NCBI GenBank assembly: GCA_029263635.1
Contig: JAJUFY010000126.1
Span: 1-6,624, forward strand
From: Ectothiorhodospiraceae bacterium
GTDB taxonomy: Bacteria; Pseudomonadota; Gammaproteobacteria; Nitrococcales; AK92
Reading direction: 5' to 3'
Length of the DNA: 6,624 bases
In this document: positions 1-6,139 of the stretch, in pieces
Numbering within the stretch: the first letter of the stretch is position 1
How the letters are laid out: every line of letters starts with the position of its first letter
Notes under the pieces: model-generated
Told to the model about the DNA's origin: nothing
Databases searched by the model: none
The model's input: only the letters and a program-made list of their open reading frames with translations
Translations under genes and position numbers: made by a program

Positions 1-1343
1 AGGTCGGCGCCGCTTTGCGCCACGCTCTCGATCGCGCGGAAGCAGGCATCGACCGGCCCGCTGCCGGTTTCCTCCGCGCGCCGCTCGGCGCCGCCGACCG
101 ACAGGGTCAGCTCGGCGCGCGGCAGCTCCCCGGTCTCGGAATGGAAGCGGGAGGCGATCAGCTTGTAGTGCTCGACCTCGGTCGTCACCAGCTCGTCAGA
201 CACCAGTGCCTGCAGGTCCTCGTCGAAGATCTCGCGCTTCTTGTCGGCGAGTTCCTTGAAGCGCGCGAAGGCGGCGTTCAGTGCATCCTCGCTCGGCATT
301 TCGATGCCGAGCTCCTGCAGCCGGCTACGGAAGGCAGCCCGTCCCGAATGCTTGCCCAGCACCATGCGGTTGGTGTGCCAGCCGACGTCCTCGGCGCGCA
401 TGATCTCGTAGGTCTCACGGTGCTTGAGCACGCCGTCCTGGTGGATGCCGGACTCGTGCGCGAACGCATTGGCACCGACGATGGCCTTGTTCGGCTGCAC
501 CGCGAAGCCGGTGATGTTGGACACCAGCCGCGAGGTCGGCACGATCTCCTGGGTGTTGATGCCGCTGTCGCAGGGGAAGACGTCCTGGCGGGTGCGCACG
601 GCCATCACGATTTCTTCCAGCGAGGCATTGCCGGCCCGCTCGCCCAGGCCGTTGATGGTGCACTCCACCTGCCGGGCGCCGGCCAGCACTGCCGCCAGCG
701 AATTGGCCACCGCCAATCCCAGGTCGTTGTGGCAATGCACCGAGAACACGGCCTTGTCGGCGTTGGGAATGCGCTCGCGCAGGGTACGGATCAGCTGGCC
801 GAACTGCTCGGGGACGTTGTAGCCGACCGTATCGGGGATGTTGACCGTGGTGGCGCCGGCGTCGATCACCGCCTCCAGCACCCGGCACAGGAAGTCCGGG
901 TCGGAGCGGCCGGCGTCCTCGGGCGAGAACTCGACGTCGTCGCACAGCTCGCGCGCCAGCTTCACGGCCCGCACCGCATGCTCCAGCACCTGCTCGGGCG
1001 TCATCTGGAGCTTCATCTTCATGTGGATGGGCGAGGTGGCGAGGAAGGTGTGGATGCGGCCGGCATTGGCCTCGCGGATCGCCTCGGCGGCCCGCCGGAT
1101 GTCCGCTTCATGCGCCCGCGCCAGCGCACAGATGCGGCTGTCGGTGACCGCCCGCGCCACAGCCTGCACCGCCTCGAAATCGCCGTTGCTGGCCGCCGGG
1201 AAGCCCGCCTCGATGACGTCAACCCGCATCCGCTCCAGCGCCTTGGCGATGCGGACCTTTTCCTCGCGGGTCATGGACGCGCCGGGGCTTTGCTCGCCGT
1301 CGCGCAGCGTGGTGTCGAAGATGATCAGTCTGTCTTTGCTCAT
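1..1343 (-). CDS. leuA: 2-isopropylmalate synthase, 3' end cut off by window edge
   Basis: This cytosolic enzyme condenses acetyl-CoA with 2-ketoisovalerate to give 2-isopropylmalate, the first committed step of leucine synthesis. The minus-strand frame starts with MSKDRLIIFDTTLRDGEQSP and stays open to the window edge, giving 447 codons. The family is usually a little over 500 residues, so roughly the last 65 are outside. A TIM-barrel (HMGL-like) catalytic domain spans about residues 5-280. Visible metal and active-site residues are R14 and D15 in TLRDGEQ, H203 and H205 in HCHNDLG, and N239 in NGLGERAGN. The HESGIHQDG stretch follows, then the start of the C-terminal leucine-binding regulatory domain, where GSGPVDA lies near the cut. 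The ATG at 1343 gives the standard family N-terminus, with purine-rich GGAAGCGAGAG just upstream. It lies 44 bases after pssA on the same strand, so co-transcription is likely. Feedback inhibition by leucine is expected from the family. Confidence 0.96.
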   Translation of the reverse strand, partial: MSKDRLIIFDTTLRDGEQSPGASMTREEKVRIAKALERMRVDVIEAGFPAASNGDFEAVQAVARAVTDSRICALARAHEADIRRAAEAIREANAGRIHTFLATSPIHMKMKLQMTPEQVLEHAVRAVKLARELCDDVEFSPEDAGRSDPDFLCRVLEAVIDAGATTVNIPDTVGYNVPEQFGQLIRTLRERIPNADKAVFSVHCHNDLGLAVANSLAAVLAGARQVECTINGLGERAGNASLEEIVMAVRTRQDVFPCDSGINTQEIVPTSRLVSNITGFAVQPNKAIVGANAFAHESGIHQDGVLKHRETYEIMRAEDVGWHTNRMVLGKHSGRAAFRSRLQELGIEMPSEDALNAAFARFKELADKKREIFDEDLQALVSDELVTTEVEHYKLIASRFHSETGELPRAELTLSVGGAERRAEETGSGPVDACFRAIESVAQSGAD

Positions 1344-1387
1344 GCTCTCGCTTCCGAAAAGAGACCGCCGGGCTCACCCCCGCGCTG

Positions 1388-2164
1388 TCAGGACTCCGAC
1401 GTGCCCTGGCGCGCCTGCCGCTGCGCGCGCAGGCCGGCAATGGTGATCGCCGGGCCGGATACCATATAGGCCAGGAACGCCAGGAACAGCACCATGGGCG
1501 GATGGATCATGGCGAAGGCCACCCCGAGCACGGCCACCACTATCGCCACGAACGGCACGCGGTAGCGAAAATCGAACTCCTTGAAGCTGTAGTAGCGCAT
1601 ATTGCTGACCATCAGCAAGGCCGCTGCCACCGTCAGCCCCCAGGCCAGGAACTCCATCGGCCAGCCTCGGGCGTTGAGATCATCGCCGACCCAGACCAGC
1701 GAAGCCACCACCGCCGCGGCCGCCGGGCTCGGCAGCCCCTGGAAGTACTTCTTGTCGACGATGCCGACCATGGTGTTGAAGCGTGCCAGGCGCAGTCCGG
1801 CACAGGCAGTATAGGTGAAGGCGCCCAGCCAGCCGATCTTGCCCCAGGTCGGCCCCATGGCCGCCATGCCGCTCAGGATCCATTCGTAGATCACCAGCGC
1901 CGGCGCCACGCCGAACGACACCATGTCGGAAATGCTGTCGTACTGGACGCCGAAGTCGCTCTGGGTGTTGGTCAGCCGCGCGACCCGCCCGTCGAGGCTG
2001 TCGAACACCATGGCGATGAAAATCGCCAGTGCGGCAACCTCGAAGCTCTTGTCCATGGCCGAAACGACCGCGAAAAAGCCAAAAAACAGCGCTGCCGTGG
2101 TGAACAGGTTCGGCAGCAGATAGATCCCGCGTCGTCGCTTGCTATCGCTCTCTTCCGTATCCAT
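1388..2164 (-). CDS. pssA: CDP-diacylglycerol--serine O-phosphatidyltransferase (PssA, type II, membrane)
   Basis: The 258-residue protein makes phosphatidylserine from CDP-diacylglycerol and L-serine in the inner membrane; this is the precursor of phosphatidylethanolamine. The complete CDP-alcohol phosphatidyltransferase signature is visible: D55-x2-D58-G59-x2-A62-R63, G72-x3-D76-x3-D80, with all four metal-binding and catalytic aspartates present. A short basic N-terminus (KRRRG, residues 9-13) precedes the first hydrophobic stretch. About eight hydrophobic segments follow, including residues 20-37, 41-55 and the last roughly 60 residues, as expected for the multi-span type II enzyme. LRLARFNT is a further conserved stretch. 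The start at 2164 gives a normal-length N-terminus, but the ribosome binding site is poor: AGAGG lies about 13 bases away. It is unrelated in metabolism to its ilvC and leuA neighbours, but to my recollection this order recurs in gammaproteobacteria. A terminator separates it from ilvC, and leuA follows 44 bases later. Confidence 0.96.
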   Translation of the reverse strand: MDTEESDSKRRRGIYLLPNLFTTAALFFGFFAVVSAMDKSFEVAALAIFIAMVFDSLDGRVARLTNTQSDFGVQYDSISDMVSFGVAPALVIYEWILSGMAAMGPTWGKIGWLGAFTYTACAGLRLARFNTMVGIVDKKYFQGLPSPAAAAVVASLVWVGDDLNARGWPMEFLAWGLTVAAALLMVSNMRYYSFKEFDFRYRVPFVAIVVAVLGVAFAMIHPPMVLFLAFLAYMVSGPAITIAGLRAQRQARQGTSES

Positions 2165-2201
2165 CGTGTTCGCGTAACCTCTGGCGAATGCCGTGCGGCC
2201 A

Positions 2202-2230
2202 ACTCTAACGCGTCTGAAGCCGAGCGCTAA
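2202..2230 (-). promoter_or_regulatory. possible sigma-70-type promoter for pssA-leuA
   Basis: On the minus strand, TTAGCG (2230-2225) and TAGAGT (2207-2202) are separated by 17 bases, matching the consensus hexamers at 3 and 4 of 6 positions. The pair lies between the terminator after ilvC and the pssA start, where a new promoter would be needed if termination is efficient. The match is weak, and position is the main argument. Confidence 0.3.
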
Positions 2231-2253
2231 GTGATTTTGTGGACATCCAGACG

Positions 2254-2279
2254 AAAAAAGGCCGGGACTGGCCCGGCCT
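2254..2279 (-). terminator. intrinsic terminator after ilvC
   Basis: Read on the minus strand, an 8-bp perfect GC-rich stem (AGGCCGGG / CCCGGCCT, plus-strand arms 2259-2266 and 2272-2279) with a 5-base loop is followed directly by a run of T (complement of the A run at 2254-2259). It starts about 18 bases past the ilvC stop. Stem, loop and T run are all as expected for a rho-independent terminator. On the plus strand the hairpin has no T run, so it works in one direction. It should end most ilvN-ilvC transcripts before pssA. Confidence 0.9.
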
Positions 2280-2297
2280 CTTCAGGTCGCAAGACGC

Positions 2298-3314
2298 TTA
2301 GTTCCTGCTCTTGTCGACCAGCTTCTTTTCCTTGATCCAGGGCATCATGTCGCGCAGCTTGCTGCCGACTTCCTCGATCGGGTGCTCGGCGGCGATGCGA
2401 CGCATGGCCTTGAGGGTCGGCGCGCCGGCCTGGTTCTCCAGGATGAACTCCTTGGCGAACTGCCCGTTCTGGACCTCCTCCAGGATGCGCTTCATCTCGG
2501 CCTTGACCTGGGCGTTGATGACGCGCGGGCCGCGGGTGAAATCGCCGTACTCAGCGGTGTTGGAGATCGAGTAGCGCATGTTGGCGATGCCGCCTTCATA
2601 TAGCAGGTCGACGATCAGCTTGAGCTCGTGCAGGCACTCGAAATAGGCCATCTCCGGCGCATAGCCGGCTTCGGTCAGGGTTTCGAAACCGGCCTGCACC
2701 AGCGCCACGGCGCCACCGCACAGCACCGCCTGCTCGCCGAACAGGTCGGTCTCGGTTTCCTCGCGGAAGGTGGTCTCGATGATGCCGGCCCGGCCACCGC
2801 CGTTGGCGGAGGCATAGGACAGCGCGATGTCGCGCGCCCGTCCGGAGGCGTCCTGATGCACGGCGATCAGGCTGGGCACACCGCCGCCTTCGGTGTAGGT
2901 CGAGCGCACCAGGTGGCCCGGACCCTTGGGAGCGATCATGATCACGTCGAGATCGGCGCGCGGCTCGATCTGGCCGTAGTGGATGTTGAAGCCGTGAGCG
3001 AAGGCGAGCGCCGCTCCCTGCTTCAGGTTCGGCTCGACCTGCTCGCGGTAGAGCCGCGCCTGGTGTTCATCCGGCGCCAGGATCATCACGAGGTCGGCCT
3101 GCTTGACCGCATCCTCGATGGAGGCCACCGCCAGCCCGGCCGCCTCGGCCTTCTTGGCAGAAGCAGAACCCGGCCGCAGGCCGACCACGACCTGGACGCC
3201 GGAATCCTTCAGGTTATTGGCGTGAGCGTGGCCCTGGGAGCCGTAACCGACGATCGCGACCTTCATCCCCTGGATGATGGAAAGGTCAGCGTCTTTGTCG
3301 TAATAGATCTTCAT
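2298..3314 (-). CDS. ilvC: ketol-acid reductoisomerase, class I (NADP+)
   Basis: This cytosolic enzyme converts acetolactate or acetohydroxybutyrate to the dihydroxy acids of valine and isoleucine synthesis, using NADPH and Mg2+. With the start at 3314 the protein is 338 residues, the standard class I length. The Rossmann motif GYGSQG is at 23-28. The cofactor loop R47-x-G-S50-x-S52 is of the NADPH-preferring type. H107 lies in AFAHGFN and K130 in APKGPG. The knotted helical C-terminal domain carries the metal-binding acids D190, E194, E226 and E230, plus substrate-binding S251. All catalytic residues are present. Two ATGs are adjacent, at 3317 and 3314. GAGG ends 5 bases before the second and only 2 before the first, so 3314 fits better and also gives the canonical MKIYYD N-terminus. 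The frame stays open up to 3365, but those 17 codons look non-coding. It follows ilvN by 54 bases and ends at a strong terminator. Confidence 0.97.
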   Translation of the reverse strand: MKIYYDKDADLSIIQGMKVAIVGYGSQGHAHANNLKDSGVQVVVGLRPGSASAKKAEAAGLAVASIEDAVKQADLVMILAPDEHQARLYREQVEPNLKQGAALAFAHGFNIHYGQIEPRADLDVIMIAPKGPGHLVRSTYTEGGGVPSLIAVHQDASGRARDIALSYASANGGGRAGIIETTFREETETDLFGEQAVLCGGAVALVQAGFETLTEAGYAPEMAYFECLHELKLIVDLLYEGGIANMRYSISNTAEYGDFTRGPRVINAQVKAEMKRILEEVQNGQFAKEFILENQAGAPTLKAMRRIAAEHPIEEVGSKLRDMMPWIKEKKLVDKSRN

Positions 3315-3317
3315 CAT

Positions 3318-3324
3318 GTCCTCG
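3318..3324 (-). promoter_or_regulatory. ribosome binding site deciding the ilvC start
   Basis: The minus strand reads ACGAGGAC directly before tandem ATG codons. The GAGG core is spaced 5 bases from the second ATG (3314) but only 2 from the first (3317), so initiation at the second is favoured. Confidence 0.7.
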
Positions 3325-3368
3325 TAAATCAACGAGATGGCGTGATGCGACCGGCGCGGTCGCAACTG

Positions 3369-3863
3369 TTAAACCCTGAGGTGCTTCTCACCGCGGGCGA
3401 TGCCGAGTACGCCGGAGCGCACCACTTCCAGAATGCCGGCGTTGCCCAGCGCCTGGATAAAGGCGTCCAGCTTCTCGCTGGTGCCGGTCATCTCGATGGT
3501 GAACACCTTGTCCGACACATCGAGGATCTTGCCGCGGAAGATGTCGGTCAGGCGCTTGATTTCCTCGCGCGCGTCACTGCTGGCCGCCTGGACCTTGAGC
3601 AGCATCATCTCCCGCTCGATGTGCGCGGCCTCGGTGATGTCCATCACTTTCACCACATCAAGCAACTTGTTCAGCTGCTTGATGATCTGATCGATGATGC
3701 GCTCGTTGCCGAAAGTCACCAGCGTCATGCGCGACAGCGTGGCGTCGTCGGTGGGGGCCACCGTCAGCGACTCGATATTGTAGCCGCGGGCGGTGAACAG
3801 GCCGGCGATGCGGGAGAGCGCACCGAACTCGTTTTCGACGAGAATCGAGATAATGTGGCGCAT
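3369..3863 (-). CDS. ilvN: acetolactate synthase small (regulatory) subunit
   Basis: This is the non-catalytic subunit that activates acetolactate synthase and gives it valine feedback inhibition; it acts in the cytosol bound to the large subunit IlvB/IlvI. The 164-residue protein is close to E. coli IlvH in length and sequence. An N-terminal ACT domain (about 1-75) opens MRHIISILVENEFGALSR and includes RGYNIESLTVAPTDD. The C-terminal ACT-like domain (about 80-160) includes EIFRG-like DIFRGKILDV and ends in RSGVLGIARG. N11, G14 and N29, equivalent to the valine-site region of IlvH, are kept, so valine sensitivity is expected. The open frame extends to an ATG at 3911, but the extra 16 residues are unlike the family, so 3863 is preferred. 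No Shine-Dalgarno sequence is evident before either start. The catalytic subunit gene, usually directly upstream, is absent. The symbol ilvH would serve equally well. Confidence 0.95.
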   Translation of the reverse strand: MRHIISILVENEFGALSRIAGLFTARGYNIESLTVAPTDDATLSRMTLVTFGNERIIDQIIKQLNKLLDVVKVMDITEAAHIEREMMLLKVQAASSDAREEIKRLTDIFRGKILDVSDKVFTIEMTGTSEKLDAFIQALGNAGILEVVRSGVLGIARGEKHLRV

Positions 3864-3949
3864 AGGTTCGTTTTTGAAGTCGTCAAGATGGCCCGGAGCC
3901 GATCGGTGCATGCATGCCGCCAGCCGTGCCCGCTCGGTGCGTTGTGAAG

Positions 3950-3959
3950 CAAGGCAAGC
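3950..3959 (-). repeat. third segment able to compete for the hairpin arm upstream of ilvN
   Basis: The minus strand reads GCTTGCCTTG here. It is a near copy of the distal hairpin arm CTTCGCCTTG (3991-3982) and can pair with the proximal arm plus one base (4011-4001) over 10 base pairs with a single bulged G at 4005. The proximal arm therefore has two mutually exclusive partners in a leader transcript. Confidence 0.4.
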
Positions 3960-3981
3960 TACTGTGGAATCGAATTTTCGT

Positions 3982-4011
3982 CAAGGCGAAGTCGTATCCT
4001 GCTTCGCCTTG
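3982..4011 (-). repeat. perfect 10-bp inverted repeat (hairpin) in the presumed ilvN leader
   Basis: Arms CAAGGCGAAG and CTTCGCCTTG (plus-strand positions 3982-3991 and 4002-4011) are exact reverse complements around a 10-base loop. On the minus strand no T run follows, so it is not a standard terminator. On the plus strand a C-rich stretch and TTTT come about seven bases later, which is too far for a good terminator. It lies about 120 bases upstream of the ilvN start, in what should be untranslated leader. Confidence 0.6.
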
Positions 4012-4102
4012 GCCGCCCTTTTCGCTTCACCCCGGCTTCCGGTCACAACAATAACCAATATCTGCAGCCGCCACCATGCGTTTTGCTGCCAGCGCCGCCA
4101 TG

Positions 4103-4131
4103 TTTATCCGGACTGCCGGCGCGCCGGCGAA
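4103..4131 (-). promoter_or_regulatory. weak candidate promoter for ilvN-ilvC
   Basis: On the minus strand, TTCGCC (4131-4126) and GATAAA (4108-4103) are 17 bases apart, matching the sigma-70 hexamers at about 3 and 4 of 6 positions. It would give a leader of roughly 230 bases before ilvN that contains the 3982-4011 hairpin. The spacer overlaps a GC palindrome. The match is poor, and other sites are possible. Confidence 0.22.
4115..4128. repeat. 14-bp perfect GC palindrome
   Basis: GCCGGCGCGCCGGC reads the same on both strands. It partly overlaps a second short inverted repeat, GCCGG (4123-4127) with CCGGC (4134-4138). It could be an operator for a dimeric regulator, but GC-rich DNA produces such palindromes by chance more readily. 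Confidence 0.45.
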
Positions 4132-4318
4132 AACCGGCAAAAGGACCGCGTGTACGACCCAGTCCGTCCGCCTTCCGCAACACGCAGCGTAGGCCGCGCC
4201 GGGCTCAGCCGCCGCGGGACAAGGCAGCAAGCGGAAGCACCGTCGGGGGAACGGCATCAAACCCGACTACCATTCCTAGAGAAGCTGCGGCTGCCTCGGA
4301 CCGCACGCCCTGGCGGAT

Positions 4319-4334
4319 GGCGAGCCGTCTCGCC
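4319..4334. repeat. short hairpin upstream of proS
   Basis: GGCGAG (4319-4324) and CTCGCC (4329-4334) are perfect 6-bp arms around a 4-base loop. An overlapping alternative pairing exists (AGCCG 4323-4327 with CGGCT 4335-4339). It lies about 40 bases before the candidate proS promoter. No function can be assigned. Confidence 0.35.
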
Positions 4335-4373
4335 CGGCTGAAAGCGCGGCGGCCGTCGCATCCGGCGACCTGC

Positions 4374-4382
4374 TGGTATACG
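4374..4382 (+). promoter_or_regulatory. candidate extended -10 promoter for proS
   Basis: TGGTATACG fits the extended -10 pattern TGnTATAAT well, although no good -35 hexamer lies 17 bases upstream. Transcription would start near 4389, leaving a leader of about 40 bases before the proS ATG. The weak AGGCG at 4416-4420 is the only Shine-Dalgarno-like sequence. Confidence 0.35.
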
Positions 4383-4429
4383 CTTTCGGTCCGTTCTCCA
4401 ACCAAGCTCCGATACAGGCGATCTGCGAC

Positions 4430-6139
4430 ATGCGTGCTTCCCGATTCCCTCTGTCGACCAGCAAGGAAACCCCGGCCGACGCCGAGACCATCAGCCATCA
4501 GCTGATGCTGCGGGCGGGCCTGATCCAGCGGCTTGCCAGCGGCCTCTACTCCTGGCTGCCGCTGGGGCTGCGAGTGCTGCGCAAGGCGGAGCGCGTCGTC
4601 CGCGAGGAAATGAACCGCAGCGGCGCGCTGGAAGTCCTGATGCCGGCGGTGCAGCCGGCCGAACTCTGGCAGGAATCCGGCCGCTGGGAGAAGTACGGCC
4701 CCGAGCTGCTGCGCTTCAAGGATCGCCACGAGCGCGAATTCTGCTTCGGCCCGACCCATGAGGAGGTCATCACCGACCTGGTGCGGCGGGAGATCAAGAG
4801 CTACAAGCAGCTGCCGCTCAACTACTACCAGATCCAGACCAAGTTCCGGGACGAGATCCGGCCTCGCTTCGGCGTCATGCGCGCGCGCGAGTTCCTGATG
4901 AAGGACGCCTACTCCTTTCATCTCGACCAGGAGTCGCTGGCACAGACCTATCAGGACATGTACGACGCCTATTGCCGGATCTTCACCCGTCTGGGGCTGG
5001 AGTTCCGGGCGGTGCATGCCGATACCGGCTCGATCGGCGGCAGCCATTCGCACGAGTTCCATGTGCTGGCCGACTCGGGGGAAGACGCGATCGCCATTTC
5101 CGATGCCAGCGACTACGCTGCCAACGTCGAACTGGCGGAGGCCGTAGCCCCGGCCCAGCCCCGCCCCGCTCCCTCCGAGCCGTTGCAGCAGGTCGACACG
5201 CCCAACGCCGGCACCATCGAGGACGTCAGCAAGCTGCTGGGGGTGCCGCCGGAGCGCTGCCTCAAGACGCTGCTGGTGGAGGGCGCCGAAGGCGAGCCGG
5301 TCGCCCTGGTGCTCAGGGGCGATCACCAGCTCAACACCGTCAAGGCCGAGAAGCTCCCCGGCATTGCCGCGCCGCTGACTTTCGTGGCACCGGAACGGCT
5401 CCGGGCGGCGGCCGGGGCCGATGCCGGCTCGATCGGCCCGGTCGGCCTGCAGCTGCGGGTGATAGCGGACCGCGCGGCCGCCGCCACCGCCGACTTCGTT
5501 TGCGGCGCCAACATCGACGGCAAGCACCTGACCGGGGTCAACTGGGGCCGCGACCTGCCCGAACCCGAGGTCGCCGACATCCGCAACGTCGTGGACGGCG
5601 ACCCGAGCCCGGATGGCAAGGGCACCCTGCGCATCACCCGCGGCATCGAAGTCGGCCACATCTTCCAGCTCGGCCGTACCTACAGCGAGAAAATGAACTG
5701 CACGGTCCTGGACGAGAACGGCCGCAGCCTGGTGCTGACCATGGGCTGTTACGGCATCGGCGTCTCCCGGGTGGTGGCGGCAGCGATCGAGCAGAACTAC
5801 GACGAGCGCGGCATCATCTGGCCGGCTGCCCTGGCGCCGTTCGATGTCGCCCTGGTATCTCTCAACGCCCATAAATCCCCGGAAGTGGCAGCGACTACCG
5901 AGCAGCTCTACGTCGAGCTGCAGCAGCGCGGCTTCGACGTGCTGTGGGACGACCGCGACGCTCGCCCCGGCGTCAAATTCGCCGACATGGAACTGATCGG
6001 CATCCCGCATCGGGTCGTGATCAGCGACCGCGGGCTGGCGGCAGGCACGGTCGAGTACCGCGGTCGGCGCGATTCCGAAAGCCGGAACATGTCGCTTCCG
6101 GAACTGCTGGACCTGCTGGAGCATCTGCGGGCGGCATGA
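4430..6139 (+). CDS. proS: prolyl-tRNA synthetase, bacterial type with editing insertion domain
   Basis: This cytosolic class II synthetase charges tRNA-Pro with proline. The 569-residue protein follows E. coli ProS along its whole length. The N-terminus MRASRFPLSTSKETPADAE fixes the start at 4430. Class II motif 1 lies around VREEMNRSGALEVLMP. GPTHEE is at 107-112, and motif 2 contains F139-R140-DE and RPRFGVMR. Motif 3, MGCYGIGVSR, runs 438-447 and ends in the ATP-binding arginine R447. The insertion domain (about 220-405) between motifs 2 and 3 is the trans-acting type that clears mischarged Ala-tRNA-Pro. K279 sits at the same position as the E. coli editing lysine, and GANIDGKH (H366) aligns with the E. 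coli editing histidine region. The anticodon-binding domain fills about 470-569. The stop overlaps the start of the next gene by four bases (ATGA). It is transcribed divergently from ilvN. Confidence 0.98.
   Translation: MRASRFPLSTSKETPADAETISHQLMLRAGLIQRLASGLYSWLPLGLRVLRKAERVVREEMNRSGALEVLMPAVQPAELWQESGRWEKYGPELLRFKDRHEREFCFGPTHEEVITDLVRREIKSYKQLPLNYYQIQTKFRDEIRPRFGVMRAREFLMKDAYSFHLDQESLAQTYQDMYDAYCRIFTRLGLEFRAVHADTGSIGGSHSHEFHVLADSGEDAIAISDASDYAANVELAEAVAPAQPRPAPSEPLQQVDTPNAGTIEDVSKLLGVPPERCLKTLLVEGAEGEPVALVLRGDHQLNTVKAEKLPGIAAPLTFVAPERLRAAAGADAGSIGPVGLQLRVIADRAAAATADFVCGANIDGKHLTGVNWGRDLPEPEVADIRNVVDGDPSPDGKGTLRITRGIEVGHIFQLGRTYSEKMNCTVLDENGRSLVLTMGCYGIGVSRVVAAAIEQNYDERGIIWPAALAPFDVALVSLNAHKSPEVAATTEQLYVELQQRGFDVLWDDRDARPGVKFADMELIGIPHRVVISDRGLAAGTVEYRGRRDSESRNMSLPELLDLLEHLRAA

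Larger units (their letters stand above)
3864..4429. other. 566-base divergent intergenic region between ilvN and proS
   Basis: Open frames here on both strands show no family resemblance and no good ribosome binding site. The largest minus-strand frame (4260-4027, 77 codons) has an arginine-, alanine- and cysteine-rich composition with nothing recognisable, and no frame resembles the end of acetolactate synthase large subunit. No tRNA-like fold or leader peptide rich in Ile, Val or Leu codons was seen. The region holds a 10-bp hairpin nearer ilvN, a GC palindrome at 4115-4128, a small hairpin at 4319-4334 and weak promoter-like elements facing each way. It is probably the shared regulatory region for the two divergent units. 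Confidence 0.7.

Noticed and set aside
15..1469. 484-codon open frame on the plus strand opposite leuA and the end of pssA
   Set aside because: It is the reverse shadow of leuA, whose motifs are intact on the minus strand. The product is repetitive His/Gly/Ala/Arg-rich sequence with no family resemblance.
3864..3911. Longer ilvN starting at 3911
   Set aside because: The extra 16 residues do not match the family N-terminus, no ribosome binding site precedes that ATG, and the ATG at 3863 gives the usual MRxI start and family length.
2628..3947. 439-codon open frame on the plus strand opposite ilvC and ilvN
   Set aside because: It spans two real genes and the spacer between them, which a genuine gene opposite would not be expected to do. 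Its composition is that of an antisense shadow.
3982..4011. Hairpin as a rho-independent terminator
   Set aside because: No T run follows directly on either strand: the minus strand continues ACGAAAATTCG, and the plus strand has GC-rich bases before TTTT.
4027..4260. 77-codon minus-strand frame in the divergent gap, and a 16-codon frame inside it (4077-4027) as an ilv leader peptide
   Set aside because: There is no good ribosome binding site and no recognisable domain. The short peptide has only one Val and one Ile codon, so it does not fit an ilv attenuation leader.
4242..4267. GTCGGG/CCCGAC 6-bp inverted repeat in the divergent gap
   Set aside because: The short arms and 14-base loop are easily expected by chance in GC-rich DNA, and no associated signal was seen.
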